DNA of 61,531 bases from Kiloniellaceae bacterium (GTDB taxonomy: Bacteria; Pseudomonadota; Alphaproteobacteria; Kiloniellales; Kiloniellaceae), in the NCBI GenBank assembly GCA_009377535.1, contig WHTV01000015.1, positions 1-61,531 on the forward strand, read 5' to 3'. The position numbers and the translations under genes are program-made. Below, one piece after another: positions 25,217-33,877 of this stretch. Each line of letters begins with the position of its first letter. Position 1 is the stretch's first letter. The notes under the pieces were generated by a model. That model did not search any database and was not told where the DNA came from. It was given only the letters and a program-made list of their open reading frames with translations.

Positions 25217-27115
25217 CTACTTCTCCGCGAACCAGAGGGTGTCCGTGCGGTAGCGGCCGAAGTAGGCGCCGGGGTCGTACATGTAGTCGGCCTCGGCCGG
25301 CAGGTTGCGCAGGCGCGGGTTGGCGACCACCGGCTGGCGCACGGCGCCGAGCAGGCCGATGGTGAAGACCTGGTCGGCGTGGATCACCAGCATCTCGCGC
25401 CAGATCGCCTGCTGCCGCTCCACGCCCGCGGCCTCGGACCAATCGCGGTAGAGCTCCAGCAGCCGGCGCGCGGCGAGCAGGCTTGGTGCCTCTCCGGCCT
25501 TGCCGCCGCTCTCGTAGTGCAGGCCCCAGAGCGGCCAGTTGTTCTGCTGCTCGCTGGTCGGTGCCAGCTCGGCCGGCGAAGAGTCCGGCGTCGCCAGGCC
25601 ATTGGCCAAGCCGTAGAACAGGCTCATCGTCGTGGCGCCGGCGCCGACGCGCTGGCGCGCCGCCTGGCGCGGCTGGCTGCGCACCAGCACGGCGATGCCG
25701 AGCTTCGCCCACTGCGACCTGATGACCTCAAGCGCGTCGACCTCCGACGGGTCGACGTCGGCGGTCTCGATCACCAGCTCCGCGCGGCGGCCGTCGGGCA
25801 GGTGGCGGATGCCGTCGGGATCCTTCCAGGTCATGCCGAGTTCGTCGAGCAGCGCGTTGGCCTGCTTCGGGTCGTGGGCCGCCCAGGCGCTGCGATCTGC
25901 CTCCTCGTAGAGCGGCGAGCCCGGCAGCAGGGCGTTGGCGCCGGGCAGGGCGGTGCCCTGGTAGAGCACCTCGTTCAGCTCGTCGCGGTCGATGCCCAGC
26001 GAGAGGGCGCGGCGGAAGCGCAGGTCGCGCAGCAGGTCGCGCCAGCCCGGCGAGGCGGCGTTGAAGTTGGGGTAGAGCGCCAGTTGCGCGCCGCGGCCGA
26101 TCGGCCAGAGGTGGACCTTGATGCGGCCCTCCTTCTCGGCCTGCTTCAGGGCGGCGCCGTCCTGGAAGGAGAGGCCGCGGGCCTGCAGGTCGCTCTCGCC
26201 GCTGGCGGCCTTGGCGGGAATCAGGCGCGGCTCGGTTCCGGCGAGGATCACCTCGTCGATGTAGGGCAGCTGGCGGCCCTCCGCGTCGACCCGATGGAAG
26301 TAGGGATTGCGCTTCGCGACGAAGCGCTCGGCCGGCGGCGCCGAGGTGTTCATCCAGGGCTGCAGCGTCGGCAGCTCCGGATTGTCGAAGAAGAACAGGC
26401 GGTCCTTGCGATGGAACAGCTCGGCCCAGGACTGCAGGCCGATGGCCGTGGCCGCGCGATCCAGCTGGTCGCGGTCGCCGTGCCTGGCGTGGAAGGCTTT
26501 CAGGTAGTGGGCCGGGCGGTAGATGAACAGCGGATCGGCGGCGGCCAGCGCCGGCAGGAAACGCGCGTTGGGCGCCGGCCAGGTGAAGCGGATGCGGCGC
26601 GCGTCGAGGATTTCCACCTCGGGCGGCTGGCCGTCCGCCAGCAGGGCCTGCGGCAGGCCCTCAGGCGAGAGCTCGCGGTTGTTAGCGACGTCTTCCCACC
26701 AGAAGCGGAAGTCCTCGGTGGTGAAGGGCTGGCCGTCGGACCAGCGGTGCCCTTCGCGCAGGGTAAGGGTGAAGCTGCGCGCCTGCGCCACCTCGACGCT
26801 TTCGAGGATGTCGGGCACCAGGGTCAGGCTCTCGTCCCAGACGACGAGGCGGGCATAGCCGAAGAGCACCAGGTCGCGGGCGTCGCGCCCGCCGCGCGCC
26901 AGCATGGTGAGGCTGCCACCGTAGCGCCCCGGCTGCCAGTCTTCGCGCGCCGGCAGGTCGCGGCGCGGCACGGCGGGCAGGCGCGCGGCCAGGGGCGGCA
27001 GGCTGCCGGCAGCGAGATCGAGCCGCAGGGCCGGCGGCTCGGGCGCCGCGTCTTGCGCCGCGGCCGCGCCGAAGAACGCGAGTGGCAGCAGGAGGGCAAA
27101 GGCATGGAATCTCAT
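25217..27115 (-). CDS. family 5 extracellular solute-binding protein (oligopeptide/dipeptide type)
   Basis: A 632-residue periplasmic protein with a signal peptide (residues 1 to about 20, ending FFGAAAAQ). The SBP_bac_5 features are DFRFWWEDV, FTLTLREGHRWSDGQPFT and RFRRALSLGIDRDELNEVLY. Proteins of this class bind peptides, nickel or opines for ABC importers. No permease or ATPase gene is adjacent, so it is an orphan binding protein or uses a distant transporter. Confidence 0.85.
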   Translation of the reverse strand: MRFHAFALLLPLAFFGAAAAQDAAPEPPALRLDLAAGSLPPLAARLPAVPRRDLPAREDWQPGRYGGSLTMLARGGRDARDLVLFGYARLVVWDESLTLVPDILESVEVAQARSFTLTLREGHRWSDGQPFTTEDFRFWWEDVANNRELSPEGLPQALLADGQPPEVEILDARRIRFTWPAPNARFLPALAAADPLFIYRPAHYLKAFHARHGDRDQLDRAATAIGLQSWAELFHRKDRLFFFDNPELPTLQPWMNTSAPPAERFVAKRNPYFHRVDAEGRQLPYIDEVILAGTEPRLIPAKAASGESDLQARGLSFQDGAALKQAEKEGRIKVHLWPIGRGAQLALYPNFNAASPGWRDLLRDLRFRRALSLGIDRDELNEVLYQGTALPGANALLPGSPLYEEADRSAWAAHDPKQANALLDELGMTWKDPDGIRHLPDGRRAELVIETADVDPSEVDALEVIRSQWAKLGIAVLVRSQPRQAARQRVGAGATTMSLFYGLANGLATPDSSPAELAPTSEQQNNWPLWGLHYESGGKAGEAPSLLAARRLLELYRDWSEAAGVERQQAIWREMLVIHADQVFTIGLLGAVRQPVVANPRLRNLPAEADYMYDPGAYFGRYRTDTLWFAEK

Positions 27116-27255
27116 CGGCTTCTTATAGCTTTTCCGCCAGGTGGCGCCAGGATGAAGTCAGGCAAGCGCGGGCTTCGGCCCCGCCCGGGCGGCCCTTGCG
27201 GGGCGCGGTCCGGCCCTGCATAGTCGACCATGGAAAGCTAAGGAGACGTTAGGAG

Positions 27256-28212
27256 ATGAGCGGCGACACGCACCCTGAGGGTCCAAGGCAGCTGCGCAAG
27301 GGCCGCGCCAAGGCGAGCGATCCCGCCGCCCTGGAGGAGTTCGCGCTGCGCCCCGACCCGGCCGATCCGCGCCTTACCGAGCGCGTCGCCGGCGTCGACC
27401 AGGACGGCCGGGCGGTGGAGACCGCGGTGGTGGTCGAGCGGCCGCTGACCCTGTTCCTCAACGGGCAGGAGATCGTCACCATGATGACCATCGGCGATTA
27501 TCCCGACTATCTCGCCGTCGGTTATCTGCTCAACCAGAACATGCTGCACCCCGAGGACGTCATCGAGAGCATCGACGTCGACGAGGAACTGGAGGTCGTC
27601 GTGGTGCGCACCGAGCGCCAGACGAACTACGAGGAGAAGCTGAAGAAGAAGGTACGCACCTCGGGCTGTGCCCAGGGCACCGTCTTCGGCGACCTGATGG
27701 AGAAGTTCGAGACGGTGAAGCTGCCCGCCGAGGCGGTGCTGAAGACCTCCTGGCTGGTGACCCTCTCGAAGAAGATCAACGCGGTGCCGAGCCTCTACCT
27801 GGAGGCCGGCGCCATCCACGGCTGCGTGTTGTGCGAGGGTGATCGCCCGCTGCTCTACATGGAAGATGTCGGCCGCCACAACGCCGTCGACAAGATCGCC
27901 GGCTACATGCTGCTGCACGGCATCGGCCCGGAGGACAAGATCTTCTACACCACCGGGCGGCTGACCTCGGAGATGGTGATCAAGACCGTGCAGATGGGCA
28001 TTCCCATCCTGGTGTCGCGCTCCGGCTTCACCGCCTGGGGCGTCGAGCTGGCGAAGCAGGCGGGACTCACCCTGGTCGGCCGTGCCAAGGGCAAGCGCTT
28101 CGTCGCCCTGGCCGGGGCCGAGCGCCTGATGTTCGACCACGATCCCGAGGCGCTGGAAGACGAAGACCCGCGCCACCAGCGCAAGAGCGGCCGCGCCGAC
28201 GATGCGGCGTGA
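27256..28212 (+). CDS. fdhD: formate dehydrogenase accessory sulfurtransferase FdhD
   Basis: A 318-residue cytoplasmic protein that in the family passes sulfur from IscS to the Mo/W-bis-PGD cofactor of formate dehydrogenase. Conserved parts are FLNGQEIVTMMTIGDYPDYLAVGYLL, MEDVGRHNAVDKIAGY and TGRLTSEMVIK. The catalytic loop reads RTSGCAQGT with one cysteine (Cys138), where E. coli FdhD has a C-x2-C pair. The N-terminus carries about 40 extra charged residues. mobA follows after 18 bp, forming an operon. Confidence 0.92.
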   Translation: MSGDTHPEGPRQLRKGRAKASDPAALEEFALRPDPADPRLTERVAGVDQDGRAVETAVVVERPLTLFLNGQEIVTMMTIGDYPDYLAVGYLLNQNMLHPEDVIESIDVDEELEVVVVRTERQTNYEEKLKKKVRTSGCAQGTVFGDLMEKFETVKLPAEAVLKTSWLVTLSKKINAVPSLYLEAGAIHGCVLCEGDRPLLYMEDVGRHNAVDKIAGYMLLHGIGPEDKIFYTTGRLTSEMVIKTVQMGIPILVSRSGFTAWGVELAKQAGLTLVGRAKGKRFVALAGAERLMFDHDPEALEDEDPRHQRKSGRADDAA

Positions 28213-28230
28213 CGGGCTAGTGCCTCACCG

Positions 28231-28857
28231 ATGATAGCAACGGACAACGTGGCCGGCGTGCTGCTGGCCGGCGGCCTGTCGCGCCGCATGGGCGGCGGCG
28301 ACAAGTGCCTGCGCGAGCTCGGCGGCCGGCCGATCCTGGCGCAGGTCATCGAGCGCGCGGCGCCGCAAGTGGGATCGCTGGTATTGAATGCCAACGGCGA
28401 TCCCGCGCGCTTCGAAAGCTTCGGCCTGCCGGTCGCCGCCGACGTCGTGGAGGGCTATGCGGGGCCGCTGGCCGGCGTGCTGACCGGGCTCGACTGGGCG
28501 GCGGAGAACGCGCCCGCCGCGCCCTGGGTCGCCAGCTTCGCCTGCGATGCGCCCTTCTTTCCGGCCGGCATGGTGGCGCGGATGCTGGCGGCGGTGGAGG
28601 CCGCCGGCGCCGACATGGCCTGCGCCGTCACCCACGGCCGCACGCACCCGGTCTTCGGGCTCTGGCCGGTCGGCCTGCGCGAGGCGCTGCGCCGCGCCAT
28701 GCTGGAGGAGGAGATCCGCAAGGTCGACCTCTGGACCGCGCGCTACAGGCTGGTCGAGGTGGCCTTTCCCGACGTGGAGACGCCAGCGGGCCCGCTCGAC
28801 CCGTTCTTCAACACCAACCGCCCGGAAGATCTGGAAGAGGCGTCGCGGTATCTGTGA
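28231..28857 (+). CDS. mobA: molybdenum cofactor guanylyltransferase MobA
   Basis: A 208-residue enzyme that joins GMP to molybdopterin to form the guanine dinucleotide cofactor used by formate dehydrogenases. It has the nucleotide-binding LLAGGLSRRMGGGDK (about residues 12-26), the metal-binding Asp in ASFACDAPFF and the C-terminal FFNTNRPEDL. It is read with fdhD, so cofactor nucleotide addition and sulfuration are co-expressed. Confidence 0.95.
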   Translation: MIATDNVAGVLLAGGLSRRMGGGDKCLRELGGRPILAQVIERAAPQVGSLVLNANGDPARFESFGLPVAADVVEGYAGPLAGVLTGLDWAAENAPAAPWVASFACDAPFFPAGMVARMLAAVEAAGADMACAVTHGRTHPVFGLWPVGLREALRRAMLEEEIRKVDLWTARYRLVEVAFPDVETPAGPLDPFFNTNRPEDLEEASRYL

Positions 28858-29017
28858 GGCGCGGCCTGTGTGGCGACGTGCGAGATCTCCGGCAATATCC
28901 AGCGACCTGTCGGGCCTGTCCGGCCGGCTGAGCAGCGAAGTCGAGCGCTTCCTGGCGACGCTGCGCGCGGGCTGACGCCGCGTTCACCCAGCCCCCTTTT
29001 GGGGTTGGTCCGTCGAC

Positions 29018-29042
29018 GGAACCAAAGTCTGGACATGCCGTT
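29018..29042 (+). promoter_or_regulatory. EcfG-type general stress promoter for the hemerythrin gene
   Basis: GGAAC at 29018-29022, a 16-bp spacer, then CGTT at 29039-29042. This is the consensus of alphaproteobacterial sigma-EcfG promoters. It lies 36 bp ahead of the hemerythrin ATG. Confidence 0.75.
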
Positions 29043-29077
29043 GTCTGGTCCCACGAACCACCACAGGGACAAGGCAG

Positions 29078-29593
29078 ATGGCAGACACCAGCAAGCAGGA
29101 TGGGATCGCCCTCTTGAAGGCCGACCATCGCAAGGTCGAAGACCTCTTCTCGAAGTTCGAATCGGCAAAGGACGCCAGCAGAAAGAAGGATCTGGCCGAG
29201 AAGATCTGCATGGAGCTCACCGTTCACGCCAAGATCGAGGAAGAGATCTTCTATCCCGCCTGCGAGGGCGCGGTGGAAGAGGACATGTTGCGAGAAGCGC
29301 TGGTCGAGCATGACGGCGCCAAAGTCCTGATCGCCGAGATCGAGGCCGGCGGACCCGACGAAGAATTCTATGACGCGAAGGTCAAGGTCCTCTCCGAGAT
29401 GATCAAGCATCATGTCAAGGAAGAGGAAATGCGCGTCGAGGGCATGTTCAGCCAAGCCCGCAAGGCAGGGGTGGACGTGGATGAACTCGGCGAAAAAATG
29501 GCGTCTGCGAAAGAGCGGCTGCTTTCGACCTACGAGTCGGGCGGGCTGCCGAAGCCGGAGACGACGAGTCTCGGCGGCACAAGTCTCGCGTGA
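29078..29593 (+). CDS. hemerythrin HHE-domain protein
   Basis: A 171-residue four-helix protein. Iron-ligand residues appear as DHRKVEDLF, VHAKIEEEIFYP, EHDGAKVLI and KHHVKEEEMRVEGMF, the usual histidine/glutamate spacing of HHE di-iron proteins. Roles in the family include oxygen or NO sensing and repair of iron centres. A stress promoter precedes it. The tail beyond residue 150 is unstructured. It starts a cassette of small stress genes. Confidence 0.9.
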   Translation: MADTSKQDGIALLKADHRKVEDLFSKFESAKDASRKKDLAEKICMELTVHAKIEEEIFYPACEGAVEEDMLREALVEHDGAKVLIAEIEAGGPDEEFYDAKVKVLSEMIKHHVKEEEMRVEGMFSQARKAGVDVDELGEKMASAKERLLSTYESGGLPKPETTSLGGTSLA

Positions 29594-29603
29594 CGCGGCA
29601 GAC

Positions 29604-29629
29604 GGAACCCCTGCGCCGCCAAGAGCGTT
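29604..29629 (+). promoter_or_regulatory. EcfG-type promoter for the 24-residue membrane protein gene
   Basis: GGAAC at 29604-29608, a 17-bp spacer and CGTT at 29626-29629, 37 bp upstream of the small ATG. It starts 10 bp after the hemerythrin stop. It repeats the arrangement seen upstream of the hemerythrin gene. Confidence 0.7.
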
Positions 29630-29666
29630 TGACGAACTCTGATATTTCTTCATGGGAGACAGCGAC

Positions 29667-29741
29667 ATGGGCCGCGGACTCTTGCTCTGGCTGTTGGGCA
29701 TCCCGATCCCGATCATACTGCTCGTTCTGCTCTTCTGGTAA
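29667..29741 (+). CDS. 24-residue hydrophobic membrane protein
   Basis: Begins MGRGLLLWLLGIPIPIILL and ends LVLLFW: one transmembrane helix with a Pro-x-Pro kink and almost nothing else. GGGAG lies 8 nt before the ATG. An in-frame ATG five codons earlier has no such site. A dedicated EcfG-type promoter precedes it. Similar tiny MGRG-LLLWL-type peptides occur in alphaproteobacteria, to my recollection. The function is unknown, perhaps a membrane stress factor. Confidence 0.7.
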   Translation: MGRGLLLWLLGIPIPIILLVLLFW

Positions 29742-29961
29742 TTGAGCCGAAGCTGCGGGAACAAGCGGCGCGCGGGGCGGCCTTGGCGACATGGAAGTTG
29801 CGTGCCGCGCCCCGCGCCATTTCTTGCCAGGAAACGCGAACAGGCGTAGAATTAATGCAACTGGTGTTCGAGCGCTCGTTTCGGGGGCTGTTCAACACCA
29901 AAAAACGACTCCTCGCGAGCGCTCGGTCTGCACCGATGGCAGCTATGAAGGAGGAGTTGTC

Positions 29962-30333
29962 ATGTCTCTCGTCATCGAACGAAAAAGCTGGCTCGCCGAG
30001 CATCGCGGCTGGGAGGACGTCGTCTCTGCCTGCCTCGGCGTGCTCATCATCCTGTCGCCGGTTGTGGCCGATATCGCGCCCGGCGTGGCAGTCATCATCA
30101 GCGCCGGCCTGGCCGGCACCCTGATCACCATGCTGGCCCTGCTGGAGCTCATGTCGCTCGAGCGCTGGGAGGAGCTGCTGGAACTCGCTTGCGGGCTCTG
30201 GGTCGTCGTGTCGCCGCTCGTCCTCGGCTACGACGGCACGCTTCGGCTCGCCCACTTCGTGCTTGGCGGCGCCGTCGCGGTGCTCGCCCTGCTGGAGCTC
30301 TGGCAGGACCGCAACCGTCGCTCGGAAACCTAG
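29962..30333 (+). CDS. SPW-repeat membrane protein
   Basis: A 123-residue protein with four hydrophobic helices arranged as two similar halves. Each half holds a Trp/Pro-containing element (ACLGVLIILSPVVAD and ACGLWVVVSPLVLGY), as in the SPW-repeat family of small membrane proteins. The start was set at MSLVIERK, behind a strong GAAGGAGGAG ribosome-binding site. The in-frame sequence upstream is not coding. The function is unknown. Its neighbours point to stress. Confidence 0.8.
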   Translation: MSLVIERKSWLAEHRGWEDVVSACLGVLIILSPVVADIAPGVAVIISAGLAGTLITMLALLELMSLERWEELLELACGLWVVVSPLVLGYDGTLRLAHFVLGGAVAVLALLELWQDRNRRSET

Positions 30334-30371
30334 CGCGCGGGAAGGCAGCCCCATTGACGGGACGGGGTCCC

Positions 30372-30396
30372 GGAATAAGGCGGGATTTCAGGCGTC
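30372..30396 (+). promoter_or_regulatory. weak EcfG-like promoter
   Basis: GGAAT, a 16-bp spacer, then CGTC, 62 bp before the 53-residue membrane protein gene. Each block differs from the consensus at one base, so it is only a candidate, supported by the two good matches upstream. Confidence 0.3.
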
Positions 30397-30457
30397 CATA
30401 GTCCATAGGGGAGGGAATCCCAAGCCCGCCGCGAAGGGCGGGAGAAGGAGGAGCCCT

Positions 30458-30619
30458 ATGATGGATCCCTTCAATCCGCGCCCGGGTCCGATGCCCGGCG
30501 ACGAACGTCACGAGCGCATCCGCGAGCTGGAAAGGCGCGGTAGCGGCAAGGCCTTCGTCTGGGTCCCGGTCGCCATCGTCGGCGGCGTCGGCGCCCTCAT
30601 CGTGCTGGCTTCGCTTTAG
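30458..30619 (+). CDS. 53-residue single-pass membrane protein
   Basis: A soluble N-terminal part rich in Arg, Glu and Pro (MMDPFNPRPGPMPGDERHER) and one C-terminal transmembrane helix (VPVAIVGGVGALIVLASL). AGAAGGAGGAG lies just upstream of a double ATG. It closes the small stress cassette. I do not recognise a family. Confidence 0.65.
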   Translation: MMDPFNPRPGPMPGDERHERIRELERRGSGKAFVWVPVAIVGGVGALIVLASL

Positions 30620-30630
30620 CGGGCTGCCGC

Positions 30631-31332
30631 CTAGCGGGCGACGCGATAGATCCGCTTGTACTCGCCGGGGTTCTCGTTGATCGATTGGGTGGCGCCGAGG
30701 AAGACGGCAAGCTCCTCCGGCGTCATCGCCGCCGTCTCCAGGTCCAGGTTCTGGCGGCGGACCGGCACGCACTGGGCGATCGGCGTGCCGGCGGGCAGGG
30801 TACCGACGAAGTCCGGGTCGGTCCACACCGCCGGAATATGGGTGAAGACGTCGTGGTAGCGGTCGTTGTCGACCAGCCCGGTGATCGTGCGGTAGGGCAG
30901 GTCGAAGCGGTTCATCGGGTGGGTGTAGAGGATCGACCAGCCTTCCTCCGGCTCGACGGCCCAGAGGTTGCGGAACTTCACCGGGATCCAGCCGGGCCGG
31001 AACAGCGGCGAGCCCTCGACCTGCTCGGCCATGTGGAAGTGGATCGGCGAGCGCGGCACGTGCGGCGGCAGATCGGCCGGCAGCGCCTCCCAGTTCCACT
31101 CGAAGCGGCCGCGGTCGACTTGCAGGTCGCAAGCGAGCGGCAGCAGGAAGCCGTGAGTCATGGCGTCGATCACCGGCGGGCAGCCCTTCACCGTCTTGAC
31201 CTCTTCCTCGAAGTCGGGCGCCCAGGCGGTCAGCGGCATGGACTTCAGCCAGGGCGGCAGGCCGCGCTTGGCCGGCTGCGGCTTGGGCAGCACCGGCTCG
31301 AGTTCGGGGAAGCAGCGGAACTTGATCTTCAT
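30631..31332 (-). CDS. conserved protein of unknown function
   Basis: A 233-residue soluble protein without signal peptide. Recognisable stretches include PPVIDAMTHGFLLPLACDLQ, HFHMAEQVEGSPLF, WSILYTHPMNRFDLPYRTI and GTLPAGTPIAQCVPVRR. Its ATG overlaps the stop codon of the TPR gene by 4 nt (ATGA), so the two are coupled. The mix of His/Asp elements suggests a beta-rich, perhaps cupin-like fold, but no motif decides this. Confidence 0.65.
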   Translation of the reverse strand: MKIKFRCFPELEPVLPKPQPAKRGLPPWLKSMPLTAWAPDFEEEVKTVKGCPPVIDAMTHGFLLPLACDLQVDRGRFEWNWEALPADLPPHVPRSPIHFHMAEQVEGSPLFRPGWIPVKFRNLWAVEPEEGWSILYTHPMNRFDLPYRTITGLVDNDRYHDVFTHIPAVWTDPDFVGTLPAGTPIAQCVPVRRQNLDLETAAMTPEELAVFLGATQSINENPGEYKRIYRVAR

Positions 31333-31859
31333 CGAGGCGGACTCCCTTGGGCCTCGCCCGGCGGGGAGGGCGCCGGCGCTGCTCCGGTCAGTTGGCGTTT
31401 CAATTCGTCGAGATCAAGCCAGAAGCATCCGCTCGGCTGGTTCACCAGCGCAAAGAGGACCTTCTTGTAGAGTTTCGGGTTGTGGTGCACCGCCTGGCGG
31501 TAGTGCTGCAAGGCCGCCTCGCCTCGACCGGCTTGCTGCAGGCAGATGGCCAGTTCCAGGTGGGCCCAGGCGTAGTCGGGCTTGATAGCCAGGGCGCGGC
31601 GGTAGCGCCGGAGGGCGCCTTGGGCGTCGCCGGTGTCGCGCCGGATGTTGCCGATGCGGATCTCCGCCTCGGCGAAACCCGGGAAGGCGCCGATGGCCTC
31701 CTTCAGCAGGGCCTCGGCCTCCGCCGTGCGGCCGGCCTGCAGCAGCGCCAGGGCGCGGTTGCGCAGCACCGCCGCGGCCTTGACCTGCGGCGGCAGGCTC
31801 CCGGGAGCGCCGGTTTGCGGCGCCGCAGCGCGGGGTCGGGACGAGGCTGAGGGTTTCAT
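31329..31859 (-). CDS. tetratricopeptide-repeat protein
   Basis: A 176-residue protein with three to four TPR units (about residues 28-140), for example AEALLKEAIGAFPGFAEAEI, QGALRRYRRALAIKPDYAWA and GEAALQHYRQAVHHNPKLYK. TPR arrays bind partner proteins or peptides. The next gene overlaps it, so the two products may work together. A Pro/Ala-rich head precedes the repeats. Confidence 0.75.
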   Translation of the reverse strand: MKPSASSRPRAAAPQTGAPGSLPPQVKAAAVLRNRALALLQAGRTAEAEALLKEAIGAFPGFAEAEIRIGNIRRDTGDAQGALRRYRRALAIKPDYAWAHLELAICLQQAGRGEAALQHYRQAVHHNPKLYKKVLFALVNQPSGCFWLDLDELKRQLTGAAPAPSPPGEAQGSPPR

Positions 31860-32128
31860 GTCCAGGAAACTAGAGCCTCCCCTTCCCGCGGGTCAATGGG
31901 CAGGTAGCGTTCGCCAGCGGGGAGGGAGCGGCGCCATTGGGGGGGCAGGAAGACCTCGGACTTTGGGCGCTCAAGCCGGTTCAGCGATGAGAGAGGAATT
32001 AAATGTATCGTGACAGGCGCGCAGGCCGCTGTTTTCCTATGCTCTGTGAGGTGTAAAAAGCACGAGCCGCAAGCCTCGGTCGTGGGATTGGCCTTGACCA
32101 CCGCGGGATTCGCGCAAATACATGGGTC

Positions 32129-33847
32129 ATGATTGGGATCCTGCGCATCTTTTACGGCGCCAAGGGCACAAAGCCCTGGTTCGTGCTCGCTTGCCTGCTG
32201 CTGGCCGGTATTGCCGAAGGCGTCGGCCTTGTCACCCTGCTGCCGCTGCTGTCGCTCACCATCAACGACGGGGCGAGCGATTCCTCAGTGCTTGCGAGCT
32301 ACGTCGAGGAGGCGCTGGCGCTGGTCGGCTTGACGCCCGAACTTGAGCTGCTGCTGGGCTTGGTGGTGGGCGGCATCGTGGTCAAATGCCTGCTGACCAT
32401 GGCGGCCATGAACTACGTCGGCTACGCTGTCGCCGAGGTCGCCACCGGCCTGCGGGCGGAGCTCATCAAGCGCTTGCTGAGCGTACGCTGGGGCTATTTC
32501 ACCCGCCAGCCCTTGGGTCGCATCGCCAACGCCGTCAGCGTCGATGCCACGCGCGCCGGCCAGGGCTATCTCATGGCTGCAAATTTTCAGGTCAACCTTA
32601 TACAGATGGTGATCTACAGCACCGTTGCCGCCTTGGTGTCGTGGCAGCTCGCACTGGCTGCGCTGGCGCTTGGCGGGACGATCGCGCTGTGCCTTCACTT
32701 TCTGGTGCGGATCAGCAAGAAGGCCGGCCGCCGCCAGACACAGCGTACCTCGGAGTTGGTGATCTATTTGAGCGATGCGCTCAGCAACATCAAGCCGCTC
32801 AAGGCGATGGCCAAGGCCGGCAAGTTCGCCAGTCTTTTCGACCGCAAGGTCGAGCAACTAAAGAAGGCCCTGCGCCGCCAAGTGGCCAGTCAGTACGCCC
32901 TCAAGAACCTGGAGGAGATGCTGGTTGCCATCGCCATCGGCATCGGCTTCTTTGTCGCCACCACAGCCGCTAACGTGCCGGTGCCGCAACTGCTGGTAAT
33001 GGGTATCCTGCTGTTCCAGGCGGTTGGCAGTGTCGGCAAGATGCAGCGGCAGTTCCAGAAGGCGGTGCTGCTGGAGAGCCCCTACTGGTCGATGCGCGCG
33101 CTGATCGACGAGGCTGCGGCGGCGTGTGAGCCGAATCCCGGCAGTGCTACACCGACCCTGGAGCAGGGCTGCCGCTTCGATGGTGTCACCTTTGCCCACG
33201 CGACGGAAAAGGTGCTGGACCGGGTCACCCTGGACATCCCGGCCCGCGGGTTGACGGTGATCACTGGCGCTTCCGGTTCCGGTAAGACTACGCTTACCGA
33301 TCTGCTGCTGGGGCTCTACCAGCCGCAGGCCGGCCGCATCCTGGTTGACGGCAAGCCGCTCAGCGACATCAACCTCCTGGCTTGGCGCGATCTCGTCGGC
33401 TATGTGCCACAGGACCTCATTTTGTTCCACGACACCGTCCTGGCCAACGTGACGCTGGGCGATCCGCGCATTGACGAGGATGAGGCCAAGCGCGCTCTGC
33501 AGGCTGCCGGCGCGGGGGATTTCGTCGGCCGTCTGTCGGAGGGGTTGCAGAGCGTCGTTGGAGAGAAGGGGACGACGCTTTCCGGCGGTCAGCGCCAGCG
33601 CATCGCCCTGGCCCGCGCCCTGGCCGGCCGGCCGAAGCTATTGATCCTCGACGAGGTGACCAGCGCGCTCGATCCGGCCACCGAGCAGGACATCTGCCGT
33701 AATATCGATGCCCTGAGCGACGATATGACCATCCTGGCCATCACCCACCGGGAGGCCTGGACCGAAATCGCGGAGCGGACTTACCGCCTGGACCGCGGCG
33801 CCGTCGAACTGGTGAAGGACGGAAGAGGTCTGAAGCGACCGGCCTGA
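32129..33847 (+). CDS. ABC exporter, fused membrane and ATPase domains (MsbA-like)
   Basis: A 572-residue half-transporter. Six transmembrane helices occupy about residues 10-310. The ATPase has Walker A GASGSGKTT (about 378), the Q-loop YVPQDLILF, signature LSGGQRQR, Walker B LLILDEVTSALD and a switch His in ITHREA. It works as a homodimer. The neighbourhood (FkbM, glycosyltransferase-like proteins, ELM1-family) suggests export of a glycan or glycolipid rather than a drug. Codon usage near the start looks less GC-rich than its flanks. Confidence 0.85.
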   Translation: MIGILRIFYGAKGTKPWFVLACLLLAGIAEGVGLVTLLPLLSLTINDGASDSSVLASYVEEALALVGLTPELELLLGLVVGGIVVKCLLTMAAMNYVGYAVAEVATGLRAELIKRLLSVRWGYFTRQPLGRIANAVSVDATRAGQGYLMAANFQVNLIQMVIYSTVAALVSWQLALAALALGGTIALCLHFLVRISKKAGRRQTQRTSELVIYLSDALSNIKPLKAMAKAGKFASLFDRKVEQLKKALRRQVASQYALKNLEEMLVAIAIGIGFFVATTAANVPVPQLLVMGILLFQAVGSVGKMQRQFQKAVLLESPYWSMRALIDEAAAACEPNPGSATPTLEQGCRFDGVTFAHATEKVLDRVTLDIPARGLTVITGASGSGKTTLTDLLLGLYQPQAGRILVDGKPLSDINLLAWRDLVGYVPQDLILFHDTVLANVTLGDPRIDEDEAKRALQAAGAGDFVGRLSEGLQSVVGEKGTTLSGGQRQRIALARALAGRPKLLILDEVTSALDPATEQDICRNIDALSDDMTILAITHREAWTEIAERTYRLDRGAVELVKDGRGLKRPA

Positions 33848-33852
33848 TTCGC

Positions 33853-33867
33853 GGCCCCTGCGGGGCC
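33853..33867. terminator. small GC hairpin between convergent genes
   Basis: GGCCCC-TGC-GGGGCC lies in the 30-bp gap between the exporter gene and the convergent oxygenase gene. It could serve both as a transcription stop, but no T-tract follows on either strand. Confidence 0.35.
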
Positions 33868-33877
33868 CGCGTAGCAG

